Shown here: positions 1 to 12,339 of the stretch, one piece after another
Position numbering within the stretch: the stretch's first letter is position 1
Layout of the letters: each line of letters begins with the position of its first letter
DNA from: Hirsutella rhossiliensis
Taxonomy: Eukaryota; Ascomycota; Sordariomycetes; Hypocreales; Ophiocordycipitaceae
NCBI RefSeq assembly: GCF_020360975.1
Contig: NW_025408672.1
Span: 2,480,001 to 2,544,000 of the forward strand
Length of the DNA stretch: 64,000 bases
Reading direction: 5' to 3'
The notes under the pieces: model-generated
Database searches by the model: none
What the model was told of the DNA's origin: nothing
Seen by the model: only the letters and a program-made list of their open reading frames with translations
Translations under genes and position numbers: made by a program

Positions 1-1930
1 CTACCTTTACTACTAAGAGAAAATATAATAATTAAAGAATACGCTTTATACTTTAAAGAATTTAAAGAAATACTTAAAATTAAAACCTAATAAATACCTT
101 AAATTCTTATAGAAAACTAATAAGCTATATTAATTTAATATTAGCTAGTACTATATAAAAGAGACTATATTATAGCTATTACTATAATTAATATATTTAT
201 AGCTTTATAATAAGAATAGTAACTATAAGGAGAATTTAAAGATAATCTATAAATACTACTTACTTATAAGTACTATAAGTATATTTTATAAATATTATAC
301 GTTTACTTAGATTATATAATATACTTTTAAATAAAAGTATAATATAATACTTTCTTAGTTAGGTTTTAAGGATAAGTACTTTTAAAACCCTACTTAAGTA
401 TAAAACTAAACTACTAGAAAATCGATTAACGCTACCTAAATAAGTAAGTTATATTATTAGAACCTAATTATAGTATACTACTTAAATACTATAATAATTA
501 TAGCTTATTAATAAGATATATAAAATCTATAAATATACTAAAATAGAGGAATAGTATAATACTAATTACTTTAAGGTATCTAAACCCTTAATCTTTTAAA
601 GGCTTATATAATAAGTTAAATATAATAAAGAAGATTATAACGAATATATATACTTAAACTATAGAGTTTATAAATATAAAAAAGTATAAGTATAGTATAA
701 ATAATATAATAGTATACTAAAAGATTATTAGTAATATATATAAAAGCTATAAGCTATATTTAATAAAGGAAGAATCGATATAAAAATACTATATAAAAAA
801 TAAAAAGATATTAAATAGAAACTTAACTTTTAATATAAAAATAAATAGAATTATAAAGTATAATATATAATTAACTATAAAGTAGTATAATATAAATAAT
901 ATAATATTAAGAAATAAGAAACCTTTAATTAGCTATAAGAAATTAGTTTCTTAAGCCTTAATATAATACTATATAATAAAAATATAAAGAAACGATATTA
1001 ATAATAAATCGAAGAAGAATACCTAAATAAAATAAATAAGGACTAAGTAGAAAATAAGGTACGCTATTTATAAATATCGGAAGACGCGGTTGTTAGTTAT
1101 ATATATTAATTACAGCGTACCTATCGGAGCGCGTTCTACTTTTGCCTGCGTGGCGCAATGGTCTTCGCGATAGTTATGAGCCCGGGAGGGGATGGCACAC
1201 CACCCCTGCAACTTCCGGTAACTGCGCGCGGTGCGGGGTTTAATCCCCCGTAGACGACTACCTCTCTTGGATTTCCTTGGGTTATTGGCGTGGCGCTTGG
1301 TGTTCGACTCCCGCGTCTTGGGCTATAAGGTCTAGGGCTCCCGGCGGAGCCGCGATCCCTAAGGGGGTGTGTCGGAAGACGCGGTTGTTAGTTATATGTG
1401 TTAATTGCAGCGCACCTATCGGAGCGCGTTCTACTTTTGCCTGCGTGGCGCAATAGTCTTCGCGATAATAAAAGGGCTATAAACTAATATAATATAATAA
1501 GATATAAGGACCTTATATATAGTAATAATAAGCTATAGTAACTAAATAGTATTAGATATTTAAATTATAGGATATTATATATATATACTTTTAGACTATA
1601 GTATAATAGGTAATTATGTTTTACTTAGAGTTATTAATTATTACTAACTTATATAAAGATATAAAAAAGATTTATATAAACTTATAAATATTAAAGGAAA
1701 AGCCTTTAACTATAATAACGGAATTATTAATATAGAGATTAATTACCTTAATATTAATATCTAGGGTTATAATAAATAAGTTAACTTTAATATTATAAAT
1801 ATTAAAGAATATAACTTTATATTAAGACTTTTATAGCTATAGGAGAGTAACCTACTAATTAACTAGAAAGCTAGCTAGCTATATTAAGATAAAAATATAA
1901 GTTTCTAAGACTAGTGGATTTAAAAGAAAG
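1..1930 (+). mobile_element. Ty3/gypsy gag-protease relic, RIPped
   Basis: AT-rich, CA/TG-depleted sequence. The frame from about 1630 to 1915 reads as a Ty3/gypsy aspartic protease and linker once RIP stops are read through: segments like NIINIKEYNFIL and ESNLLIN fit the family pattern 'hydrophobic-YDIILG..WL..NP.I.W'. The upstream 1 kb is very AT-rich and probably held gag, but I see no clear zinc knuckle. A SINE interrupts the element at 1078-1473. The reverse transcriptase is missing: base composition changes at about 1930-1990 and a different element begins. The left end lies outside the window. Protease assignment is fairly sure; gag is inference from position. Confidence 0.6.
1078..1473 (+). 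mobile_element. tRNA-derived SINE, copy 1 (partial tandem dimer)
   Basis: A patch that keeps CA/TG within RIPped gypsy DNA. It contains TGGCGCAATGG, which fits the RNA polymerase III A box, and further on a B-box-like GGGGTTTAATCC (RIPped form of GGTTCGAATCC). The ~95-bp module beginning CGGAAGACGCGG occurs twice, at 1078 and 1373, so the copy is about 1.3 units of a 295-bp period. Related copies lie at 46078-46366 (minus), 49434-49790 and 50250-50330 (minus). The family is seen directly; the tRNA origin is inferred from the two boxes. Confidence 0.6.
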
Positions 1931-3880
1931 TAATCTTTAATACGCTACTTTTGCTTTTAGAAATAGCCCCTCCTTAATTAAGTATCGCGCCGCCGCCGCC
2001 CTAACCCCGCCTATACCCTATAATTCTAGTTATAACGCTTGATATAATAGGAATATAAATATCTTAATACCTACCCTCGCTCGTCGATATATACTCTTAA
2101 CTTCTCTCTCCTTTTATAATAAGCTCGGCCCTTACTATCGCACCCTATCCTCTACCTTCGCCCGCCTTCCTTATATACGCCGTCTTTATCTTACCTATAC
2201 CGCTAGTCTACCGCCGACCTTTATATAGACCTCTTTACTTTGCCCTCTACCGCTAGATACGTCTACGCCCCTTTCTTCTAGAAATACCGCCGCCGCTACT
2301 ACTACTACTAAGTATATATATCTTTATCGTTATATAATACGCCTTCTTTAACTTAAATAAAGCTATTATATCTTAGTATTATTATCCGTCTAGCTATAAG
2401 TTCTATCCTTAACCTAACCTTAGACTCTCTTATCTCTTACTATTATAGCTGCCCTTCTAGACGCTAGCCCCTATTTAGTAGGTAAAGGAAGCCTATAAGC
2501 CCTTTAGTTAGTTATAAAAATACGCGGTTACTAATAGCGCTAATACGTAATATAAGGGGTAGGTCTATTAACTAATATAGCTAGACCGGCGCTATCCTTA
2601 ATAAGCTAAATTACCCTTTTCGCGCTATAGACTAGTATAATATAAGGAGGAAAGGCTAGTATATAGTCTATTAATACGAGGGATATAGCCTAGCGTTCCC
2701 TTAGCTAGACTCTTTCCGATATACTATCTAAGGTATAACTAAGCCCCTTTTTATTAATTTTAGCCGTTAATAGAAGGTCGCGTAAAAGCAACGCGGTATA
2801 TATTACTACGCTAAATATAAGCTAGGAAAAGGCGCTCTAAGGACGCCTATAACTAGGTGCCGAGCCTTATCCTTTAATCTAGGCCGCGGAATATAATAAT
2901 AAGATAGGAGCACTAATACTAATTAAGGACTAACGTATAGAGCCTAAGGCTAACTTAGAGCTACTAAGTATAACGGGCCGCTAATAGTATAAGCCGGTCT
3001 ATAGTAAGGTTATAAGGAGGATTCTATAATATCCTTCTAGCCGCGCTTAGTATAGTCCGATAGCTATATAATTAGTAGAAAGTAATAAGAGAAATAAAAG
3101 GCTAGCTAATATAGGTCTAGCCCTATACGTTATTTTAAACGGATAGACTAATAAAATAATATAAAAGCCTAAGAGTACTTAGAGCCTAGGAAGTATATTT
3201 AAGCTAAGGTAAGGGGAGCGTTAGCTAGAGTAGTAAGTATAGCTCGCTTATATATTTAAGGTATCTAGTACTTATACTCTTAATAATACTTCTTAGTAAA
3301 GTTCTCTAACTATTTATAGGCGAATAGCGTTACTTACTCTTATAAAAGATTCGCTTACTTTAATAATAACTTTTACTATTACTCTTAATAGCTAAGCCTT
3401 TTAGGTTCCTCCCTTAAGGGGCGGTAGGTAAATAAAGTAGCTATAGCTAAGGCTACCGCGGCTATTAATATAGTAGTAGTATCTATTTACTTTTATAACC
3501 TCGTAATAAGCTTTATCTATTAAGGTAGAGGCAGGCTTAAACTATATACCTACTATCTATAAGCGATATTTAAATACGCCGATAACGATTTACTTTAATA
3601 TAGAATCTAAGGCTAATAATATAAAGAACTAAGTTAGGGGTAAGGGTAATAGTTATAATAGTTAGGATATAGATAACTCGCGGTCTCTTAATATACTTCT
3701 ATTAGCTAACGCCGTTATTATATTTATAGCTAAAGTATAAACTAATAGCCTTAATAGTATAAGTAAGTTCTTATATACCTTATTACTTATAAGTTAGGGG
3801 GTTAATAAATAGGCTAGAATGCCTTAGTATAGTATCTACTAGAGCTAGTAAGGCTAAGGAATCCCGCTAGCTAGGTTTAT
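1931..3880 (+). other. RIPped stretch, unidentified element
   Basis: CA/TG-depleted but GC-richer than the gypsy relic to its left. 1985-2360 is pyrimidine-rich on the plus strand with CCG runs. From about 2460 some plus-strand frames are open apart from TAA/TAG codons, and may be the N-terminal part of the ORF at 3880-5040. I recognise no domain and no terminal repeat. It is probably the 5' part of one transposable element. Confidence 0.3.
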
Positions 3881-5040
3881 TAACGGTTAATTAAGCTAGT
3901 AGAAAGGCTATAATAGGTACTAGACTATTAATATTAATATTAGTCTTAAGTAGCCCTATAGGGCCTTTACTTATACTAGCTTAGATACCGCTTATATATA
4001 GCTTACCCTAAGTAAATAAAGCGTTATAGAGCCCTACTAAGAGTATTCTAAATTAACTAAACTATTTACTTATAAGTAGTATTCTTATATAACTTAGTAA
4101 CGTTTCTAAAATATATAAGGATTACGCTTTAAAATAGTAATCCCTAGGGATTTTAGTAAGATAAGACCTTAAAGCCGGCGCCTATAAGGACTATAGTATA
4201 GAAACCGAGTCCTAGTATTTAATTAACCTACTACTAAAGGCTTAGGGATTATACTCCCCTAAGAGCGCGAATTAAAGTAATAGTAACCTAGCTTAAGGTA
4301 ATTATAAGATTAGTAGTAGGGCCTAACGATATTAGATAGATACTTCTAATAATTACGATAACTATTCCGGCAGCGTATATATCGATATAAAGTATTATCC
4401 CGCCGCGGCGAATAGTAGCGAAAGGGGCGGCTAAGAGGATAGCGTAGCCTACGACGCTAACGACCCTACTAAGTAATCTCCGCGTAAACGTTAGAAGGTT
4501 AAGTATAATTCTACTACTATAAAGCCCTAGCGCTATAGTAGTAATATATCCTATTTCCTACTAATACGAAAGGTTAAATATACGTTAGCACGTAGTATAC
4601 TTAGTCCGCTAGTATCGCACGACTCCTTTAAAGACGGAAACGTTAGGACATCCGCCGTAATATTTAAGGAGTAGCTTCTATAGAACGTTATATTTAAGCG
4701 GGTTATCGTAGACGGCGTAGGTATATTCTAGCTATAATTTAAATAGCTATTTTATATATCGTATAGCTAAGGAAGTATTCCTATAGGTAATACGCGCCGT
4801 ACTATAACTACTAAAGCGACTAGCGGTTAAGTAGGGCGGACTTCTAGTACGAGAGCTAGGTTTATACGCGAAGAAGATAACTTACTTACTAAGCTAAGGA
4901 AGGAATAAGGTAACCTCTTATAGGTAGAGCTTTATAAGCGTTTTAATAATACGTTTTTAGGGCGGTCTCGTAAATACCTATAGGTATACTATTATACTAA
5001 GCTAAAGTATAGTAAATACTATTTATTACTTAACGATACT
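3880..5040 (+). pseudogene. RIPped ORF with C-terminal Myb/SANT-like segment
   Basis: A plus-strand frame runs through this stretch with stops only as TAA/TAG. About 4485-4500 encodes a basic PRKRQKVK run resembling a nuclear localisation signal. At about 4850-5010 the frame gives FIREEDNLLTKLRKEQGNL, then LYKRFNNTFLGRSRKYLQ and VYYYTKLK. This matches the fungal Myb/SANT-like pattern (F-T-x-E-E-D-x-L-L ... F-P-G-R-S-x-x-x-L-Q-x-x-Y-x-x-K-L-K). The element type is unknown; it could be an accessory protein of a DNA transposon or a repeated host gene. The domain call is moderately sure, the function is not known. Confidence 0.45.
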
Positions 5041-5049
5041 ACGGACCTT

Positions 5050-7085
5050 TATATTCTTTTTTAAAGCTATAAATTATAAAATAATATTAGTATAGCGCTT
5101 ATTAAGTTAGATTTATATATATACTATAGAAGTAAAATAATTATAGTAACTATCGTTTAACTAGTTATTATATAATACCTTTTACGGCTATATATAAGTG
5201 CCCTTAGCTATAAGATAAGACGCGGTATCTCTTTCTAGTCTTTCTATTTTAACCTAATTACGAAATACTAGCCTTTCCGTTATCTTAATTATCGGCTACT
5301 ATATAGTATTATATAAGATATAATAAGGACTCTATATCTAAAGCGGCGCTAAGGTAATACCTATATAAGTCTAGCTATTATTTATATTACTTTAGATACT
5401 AAAGGTCCTTTAGTTCCTCTTCTACTCTTTTATAATACGTATATAACTTACCTTAACTCCCCCTCTAAGATAACCCTAGAATAAGAAGTCTTTATATACT
5501 AGTAAGTATAAAGATATAATACTATTTGCCTTAAAGCTTAATCTATAAATTTACGAAAATAATTATTTAATATAGTCGTAAAAGTCCTAATCGCTATATA
5601 GGGATATCGTTAGGTTCCTTAGTATAATAATATTAGCCTTATCTAAAGTAAGCCGCTTATAGTAGGCTCTATATATAGTTTCTTTATTTTAAGTACTAGT
5701 ATTAACCTACTTTTATACCCGCTCCCTTTTTATATTAAAAGGAGGGGCTAAAAGGATTAATATCGTTTATAATAGCTTAGACTAAACTAAATTATAAGTA
5801 TTAAACGTAGTAAAATAAGTAATAAGTTTATATTTTAACTTAATATAGTACTTTACGAGGAAAGTAAGTATCTTTAGTTATCTAGCTAGTAATCTAACTT
5901 TACTATCTTTATATCTACTACTATATACCTAGCCTTATTTACCGGCTTTAGCCCCTAGTATATATTCTAGTTTATAACGACTAGTATACTAAGTATAAAA
6001 ACAAGGACGGCCGGTACTAGGGTCGCGCTATCGTTGTTATAGCCTAGTACTAGCACCGCCTCCTCCTTTATCGGCGCGCCCTCCTTCTACTTATTCTTAG
6101 AGAGGAAGTCGCGCGCCGCCTCTAGGTAAAGTTTCTAGCGGTTCCTATTAGCGGCGTTACTACCGTTAGGCCTATCTCCTACGAAATCCGCCTACCCTCC
6201 CTATAGCACCTCGAGTTTAGTAGGTCTAGGTCTAACGGGTCCTGCCCCCTAGCGGATCCGCCGAGCAGCCGCTATAGCTCCGGGTCGCCGGCGGCCCGTA
6301 TCTACTTATCTAGCATAATAACCGTCGTAAACCTCCTCTATAGCGCGTGCGCCTTATCGTGCTGCCGCCGCTGCTCGGCCGCGAACGCCCTGTCTTCGTC
6401 CTACGGCATAGCTACGCTTAGCAGCACGATCGACCGCACTTACACCGGCCGGAACTAGTAGAAGTCGCCGTAGAGGATCGCTGCCGGGACCCTACTATTA
6501 AGATCGGAACGCTTATTTACTATGCTGCCTAATAAGCAGCAAGCAGTTTATAATACTATATTAGTAATAGCTCAATTTATAATACTATATTAGTAATAGC
6601 TATAAACCTTTTAAGTAACGTCGTTATCTATACTACCTAGGTAGCAATATCGCTACTTAGCTTAAAATTATAAGTATAAGAAGCTAACTTTTTACTATTT
6701 CTTAGATAGAGAAGTAAGAGTCTTTTATTGCCCGATTTATAGGGGATCTCCTTCCCGATCGTTGCTTAGTTATCTATACTATCCGTGCCTCTTATTATAT
6801 AACACCTACTAAAGTCTTAAGGCGACCCCCGTAGCTAGCAGAGCTGCTTATTAGCCGCGTATAGCGTTCGCGCCTTATATATACTAACCTTATTAATTAC
6901 TAATACCTCCTTCTCCTACTAGTATATCTGTCTATCTATAACCGGCCGTCGACGAAGCGCTCGCCTTAGCTAGGCAGCCGTATCCCGTCTACTTCCCTTC
7001 TCGCTCCTCCCGCCTAGCCGCCTAGGCCGACCGCGAGGCTATAGGCCGAGTGCCTAGATCGGTAACTAAGGTAAAGAGCGGCTGC
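5050..7085 (-). pseudogene. PIF1-type helicase relic
   Basis: On the minus strand, from about 7080 leftwards, the translation shows a helicase motif II region (about 6900), then LYGDFYQFRPVQ (about 6450), a segment with VIMLDKQIRAAGDPELQ (about 6320) and a region resembling ESG-T-VVTPLNRNRWN (about 6170-6120). All fit the superfamily-1 PIF1-like helicases common in fungal genomes and in Helitron RepHel proteins. The C-terminal part down to about 5050 is RIPped. A hairpin repeat module interrupts it at about 6500-6620. I did not find a Rep nickase domain, so it may be a Helitron fragment or a repeated host-type helicase. Confidence 0.6.
6499..6620. repeat. Hairpin module, copy 1, with a 30-bp tandem duplication
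   Basis: Contains TGCTGCCT-AAT-AAGCAGCA (6523-6541), a near-perfect hairpin, followed by two copies of a ~30-bp unit containing TAATACTATATTAGTAATAG. The same module occurs un-RIPped at 47376-47445 and RIPped at 53079-53132. It interrupts the helicase frame. It could be a MITE or a Helitron-like 3' end, but no CTRR end was evident. Confidence 0.5.
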
Positions 7086-7239
7086 TTTTCTTTAGAAATC
7101 TTACCTATATACCTTCCTTATATTCCCTTCCTCTTTTATTACCTATAGCTTAATACCGCTTTAGCTATATTCTTACTTTTTTAATAGCTATTAAAGGAGA
7201 CTAGCTTTAGAGGAGACTAGCTATCTCTTCTAATAATAG
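7086..7239. other. RIPped intervening stretch, no gene seen
   Basis: Contains a local direct repeat around GGAGACTAGCT (7195-7222). No recognisable coding signal between the helicase relic and the inverted repeat. Confidence 0.4.
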
Positions 7240-7660
7240 CCCCTTTCTTTACTTATATTCTTATATACTTTAGTTTCTAACGCTACTACCTACCTTTTAG
7301 TTTTTTATTCTAACCTCTATCTTCGTTCCTTAGGGCTCTTTACGTAACTATAAGGGGTTAACTTACCTATAAGCCTCCTACTATAGTCACCGCCTACTTT
7401 AATAGGTTACCGCCTACTATATTAGTTACTGCTTATTATATTAGTCACCGCCTACTATATTAGTTACCGCCTACTATAAGCCTATAGGTATAGGTAAGGC
7501 AACCCCTTATAGATTATATAAAGAGCCTTAAGGAATAAAGACTAAAGATTTAAGAGATAAATAAGATAAAGATAGAGGCTAGAGAAAAAGATATAAGTAG
7601 GCGGTAGCGCTAGGAACTAAAGTATATATAAAGGTAGGCAAAGAAATCTGCTATTTAGGT
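7240..7660. repeat. Imperfect inverted repeat around a minisatellite
   Basis: The left arm (about 7240-7385) and the right arm (about 7480-7660) are reverse complements with mismatches. For example TTCCTTAGGGCTCTTTA on the left pairs with TAAAGAGCCTTAAGGAA on the right, and AACCCCTTATAG appears in the right arm with its complement in the left. The centre is the minisatellite at 7386-7480. The MULE transposase frame starts just to the right, so this may be a subterminal repeat of that element or two abutting copies. Confidence 0.5.
7386..7480 (+). repeat. Minisatellite, about five units of 19-20 bp
   Basis: Five consecutive variants of GTTACCGCCTACTATATTA. The units differ mainly at positions explicable by C-to-T or G-to-A changes. 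Confidence 0.75.
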
Positions 7661-7699
7661 ATTATCCTATAGCTAGGAAGAAGTAGAAAAAGTAAGAAG

Positions 7700-10600
7700 G
7701 TAAGTAAAGCGATAATAACGGTTGCGGGGTAAGCGAGAGGCGTACGATTACTACGAAATAGAGAGTAAAGAACGGGGGCTAGTAATATAATTATTAATCT
7801 CTAAAGAGCCTATTTAACGCTTAAGAGGTAGGATCCTTTTAATATAATAGTATCCTTCTATTTCTAACGCTTACCTCTAAAATATCTTACAGGTCTACTT
7901 TAGCTAGCACGTAATATAACTTAGATTTATAGTCGATATTAAGATATATAATTATATAACGGGGCGATCTACTTATATTATCGACGCTAAATAAGATATA
8001 AATCTTATTCTCTTAATATCGCACTAGGCAATAATAGCTTAGATAGACCCTAGTACGCTAGTTAAAGTTAGTGCGGGCTATAGCTAACCCTACTAACTAT
8101 AGGGCGGCTAGAGCGGGTGCTAGGTAATACTTTAGCTATAGGTAGTATTACGGCTAAGTATATATAAGCCTTAAGGGCTATAAAGATATATTAGTACTAT
8201 AAACAAAGACTTAAAGCTAAGGAGTAAGAAAGAAAGACTAAACTATACGACCGAGATAGCCCTTATATATATATATACGAGGTTACCTTAGTAGCGCTTA
8301 AGTAAGTATAAGGTTATATATAGGCACGTAATACTACTTAGGTATACGATACTAGTAAGGTTCTACGCTAGTATCTCTATACTAGCGCGTAGGGTTATAA
8401 TAGGTAGTAGAGGCGAAAATTTTAGTATAGAATATATCGCTATATTATTCTATCTTAAGTAATCGATAGTTATAAAAAGCGTTTTATTATTACGACTAAA
8501 AGAGGATTTAAGATTAAATATAGGCCCTAACTAACTAGTATATAGCTCTAGCTATTTAGTATATAGAAAAAGTAGGTAGTATAGCTAGTTAAGGCATAGC
8601 GCTAATACTATAAATTTAAGTATATATATTCCCCGCGCCTACCTTATATACTACTTAGATAGAATTTATATATTACTAATAATATTAATTAAAGCTATTT
8701 ATATCGCCCTTTCTATAATAAGCCGCCGTTATAATAAAGTCTCTCTTAAGCTAGACCTTTCCCTCCCTTTAAGAAGCTTAAGCCGCCTATAATATAACGG
8801 CCGAGCATATAGCTTTGCCCTTACTATAGCTATAAAGAGGCCTAATATAGCTACGCCTACCTACGTTAACCTCCGCTACTTAAAGGGCCGGAAATATATA
8901 GACTACGGCGATAAGGCTATCGCTAAACGCCGCTAAACGAGTATATAAATAACCTAATATCCCTTTTATCTAGTTATTAAGTTAAACTAACTCTAGGGTA
9001 CTTAGTTAGTTACGCACCCTTCTACTAGCGCTTATAATTACCTCTTTATCGAGCTAATAGTATAGGCTAAGTATTAAGGGGAGGTTATATCGAAATATAC
9101 CTCTAAGATCGTTCGGCTATATAATAATAGCCTATAGCCTATTTATATTATAGTATAACTTCGATTACGCTTTAATAAAGACCCTAACCTTATAGGCGTT
9201 AGTACTAAGTAGATATATAACGCCCTTACCTAATATCGTTAATACGAGCTTACTAGGCGTACGCCGCTTTAATTCCTCTACGATAAGCTAAATAAATATA
9301 ACTTCTTTATACGTAACGCTTACGATCCGGCCGGCCGACTCTCTATACTCTTTTTAGCCCTAAAAAGCGGCCTCGAGCTACTCCGTTAGTTCCTAGCTAT
9401 CTAGTAACTAGACTATATATATAAGACTAACCGATTTAATATGCCCCTTTTAAATATATATAGTATTATATATATAAAGAAGACCTTCTTAATAGCCTTA
9501 GTCTTCCTCTTTAGTAAGGGTAAAGCTTAATACTATTAAGCGATCTTAGCTTTACTTATAGCAGCCGTATTAGTAGGAATTCTACCTTTATAGGTTATCG
9601 TTATAGACCGCGAATTAGCTCTTATTAACGCCCTTATAAGCTTTAAAGAGCTAGAGAATATAGTCCTATTACTTTGCCGCTAGCACGTAAATAAGAACGT
9701 GCTTACTAAGATAAAGGCGTACTTCCTTAAGGCTATAAGGGACGCCTAAGGCCGGACCTAACGAGCACTAAGCTTCGAGCTTTTCCTCTAGGAGTAGGGT
9801 GCCCTTATTAGCTTAAAGGATATAAATAGCTTCGAATAACGCCTCTATCTCTTTAAGCAGCCCGGGCGGCACCCGCTAGTAGCTATACGCTATACGCTCT
9901 AAACGTAGCTCGACTCTTAGAAGGAATAGCTCGTTACCTACTTCGTTAATTAATATTATTACTTTAGGTATATAATAACCTTTACTATCGAGGGACTATA
10001 TTCCTTAATAAAGAGGTTCCTTTAGTCCTTAACCGGTAACCTCTTATATATCTTTTAGAAGTTTAACGCCTTCTAGGCTTATTAAGCCTTTAAAATTAAA
10101 GCTATTTATCTTTACGATATATATAAGATATCCTCTTTTACCCTTAAGAGCCTCTACCTCCCTATTCGTAAAAAGGTCTCCTTAAGGGCCCTTAAGCTTA
10201 TAGTTAAGTAGTATAGTATAATTCGAACGAACCTATAGATAAAGAAGCTAGTAAAGCCCTTAAGCTGCTGCCCCTATAGCTTTACTATAAGTATAGGCTT
10301 ACTATACTAGTATATTATCTTTTAACGGCTTAAAGAGATAAAGCCGGCGTTATAACTTAACGACTTTAACCCCTTCTAGTACGTATAGGCGCTATAAGCT
10401 ATTTTAACTAGCCTTATAGCGCCCTATAAGCCGCTCGTTATACGAGGTAAAAGCAGGCCTAAGGGCGCCCTTAATCTTAAGAAAACACGCGGGATAAGGC
10501 AAGACCCGTCGGTATACGAGATCGTAGAAAGCATCGAACGTAGTAAGGCTATAAGGCCGCCGCCGCCGCCGCCTTTAATAGCGCCGCTAGCACTAATAAC

Positions 10601-11345
10601 TACTAAAGAGTTAGCCGCTATAGTAATAAAGCAAGGGATACGATACCTTTAATAATATAGCGATATATATAAGCCGGGCATATACTTATAGCGGGCCTAT
10701 TAACGGGCTGCTTACCGCACGCTAGTCTCTAATAATAAGCTTACCGGCGATCCCTAAGTCGGCTCGTTATAATACTAGCCGGCAGACTATATATAGGAAG
10801 AAATATAGGTCGCGATACCCTTATAGGCGCCCTTATAGGCGCCCTCGTAAGAGTCTATATAAGACGAGATCTACGTTATAATACCCTTATATAAGCTAGC
10901 TATATAATAGGATAAGGTTAAGGAAGACGTCTAAGATAAAGGAGAGGTATAGTAAGATTTATATAAGGAGGGCCTATATTAGAGACGTAACTATTATAAT
11001 ACCGCTAGGCGTATAATTAACTATTTCCTATATATTACGATAACCTTACTTTCTTTAGTATAGGCGGCTCTTATTATAATATATAAGGTAGGCGCGGGGA
11101 ATATATATACTTAAATTTACGGTATCGGCGCTACGCCTTAACTAGCTATACTACCTACTTTTTCTATATACCGAATAGCTAGAGCTATATACCGGTTAGT
11201 TAGGGCCTAAATATATAAAGAAATAAGGTTAAAAACGGCGTTAAACTATAATACTATTAAACGCGGGGTCTAGCTATAGCTAGTGCCTATATATAGTACC
11301 TTTAACCCTAAAAAGCAAAAAAATAGTTATACGCGGCCGCTACTA
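7700..11345 (+). mobile_element. MULE (Mutator-like) transposase, RIPped
   Basis: Plus-strand frame with RIP stops. At 9405-9460 it reads LDYIYKTNRFNMPLL, matching the first catalytic Asp region of MULE transposases (LDCTYKTN.F.MPLL). At about 9600-9640 VIDRELALINA matches the second (VTDRE.AL..A), followed at about 9670-9700 by LLCRQHVNKNV, the conserved C-x-W-H-x-x-K-N block with the Trp codon lost to RIP. The preceding part (about 8450-9350) would contain the FAR1-like DNA-binding region and the linker; I cannot place the zinc ligands. The C-terminal part to about 11345 is rich in Pro/Ala codons near 10560. The terminal repeats are not clearly delimited. Strong family assignment, approximate ends. 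Confidence 0.7.
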
Positions 11346-11640
11346 GCGCCTATAAAATAGTCTCCTAATTACCTATATAGCTTACTACTTAGTACCTACG
11401 CTTATACTCTTCTCTTTCCTCCTTTCCCTTTAAAAAGACACCTAAAAGGGCATCTATAATAGCCTATAACCTTAAGGCTATTATACGATACCTACCTATA
11501 GCTTTATCGCTACCTACCGCGTATATATTAGGTAGGTATTAAGCGTATATGATAAGTGCTTATATTAAGCTTATTCCTTTATTTTATAAGCTAGCCGCCT
11601 TCTTATACTCTTAAGCTCGTTCCGAAAAGGCATTAACGGG
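11346..11640. other. RIPped stretch between MULE and LINE, no gene seen
   Basis: CA/TG-depleted, with a short palindrome around AGCCTATAACCTTAAGGCT (about 11462). Nothing else is recognisable. Confidence 0.3.
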
Positions 11641-12339
11641 CCCTATAAGGGACCGGTCTCCTATAAGGCTTTATCGCGTAAAGGATAAAAGTACTAATAT
11701 CACGTAATAGCGCGCGTAACACCCTTAGCGCTTAGGTCTAACAGTCACCTAGTCGGCTGCTAGCAACTAAATATAGGCGCGCTCCTCGCTACTAGCAGCG
11801 AGAGCATAGTAGTTATAAGCACCTTAAGGGTCCTAGTAACTTTAGCCTAGCGGTTACCGGCATCTTTAAGCGACCAGTAAGCGCCCTAATACTGTTACTA
11901 GTATCCTGGTCTCGGCCTACGATATTACTACTAGCACCTTAAAACAAGAGACCGGCCCCTTCTAGGGTCCGCTAATGCCTTAAGGAACGGACTAATATGG
12001 CTTATAGCTAGTGCGTGAGGCGCAGCTAGCACGGATCGTTAAGTGGCTCGAGCTTTGTTAAGGACGGGGCGGAAGAAAGACCCTTAAGTTCCTTAAGGCA
12101 TAGGAGACCGGCCCCTTTCAGGGTCCGCCAATGCCTTAAGGAACGGGACTGAATTTAGTTCCACACTAGCAGGTCTGCTAAGACGATGAGGCTTGCTCCC
12201 GGTAGTGTAGCTGCTTGGACGCTATTTTACCCCGCCACAATAAGGTGGGGTTAAGGGCGGGCGGGGTAAGAACGCGGAGGTAACTTATAAGGGGCCATTA
12301 TCTCGAAGGGCAAAGGAGACACCTGAAAGTAAAAGAACA
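11641..12339 (+). promoter_or_regulatory. Probable LINE 5' region with tandem-like repeats
   Basis: This stretch keeps many CA/TG dinucleotides although it sits between RIPped elements. A ~45-bp block beginning AGACCGGCCCCTT and ending ATGCCTTAAGGAACGG occurs at about 11948-11990 and 12105-12150, a spacing of about 155 bp. Repeated 5' units are known in Tad-type LINEs and would fit a promoter role here. The assignment rests on position directly upstream of ORF1. Confidence 0.5.

Noticed and set aside
6499..7085. Complete Helitron
   Set aside because: Only a PIF1-like helicase is visible; no Rep motif and no defined TC...CTRR ends.
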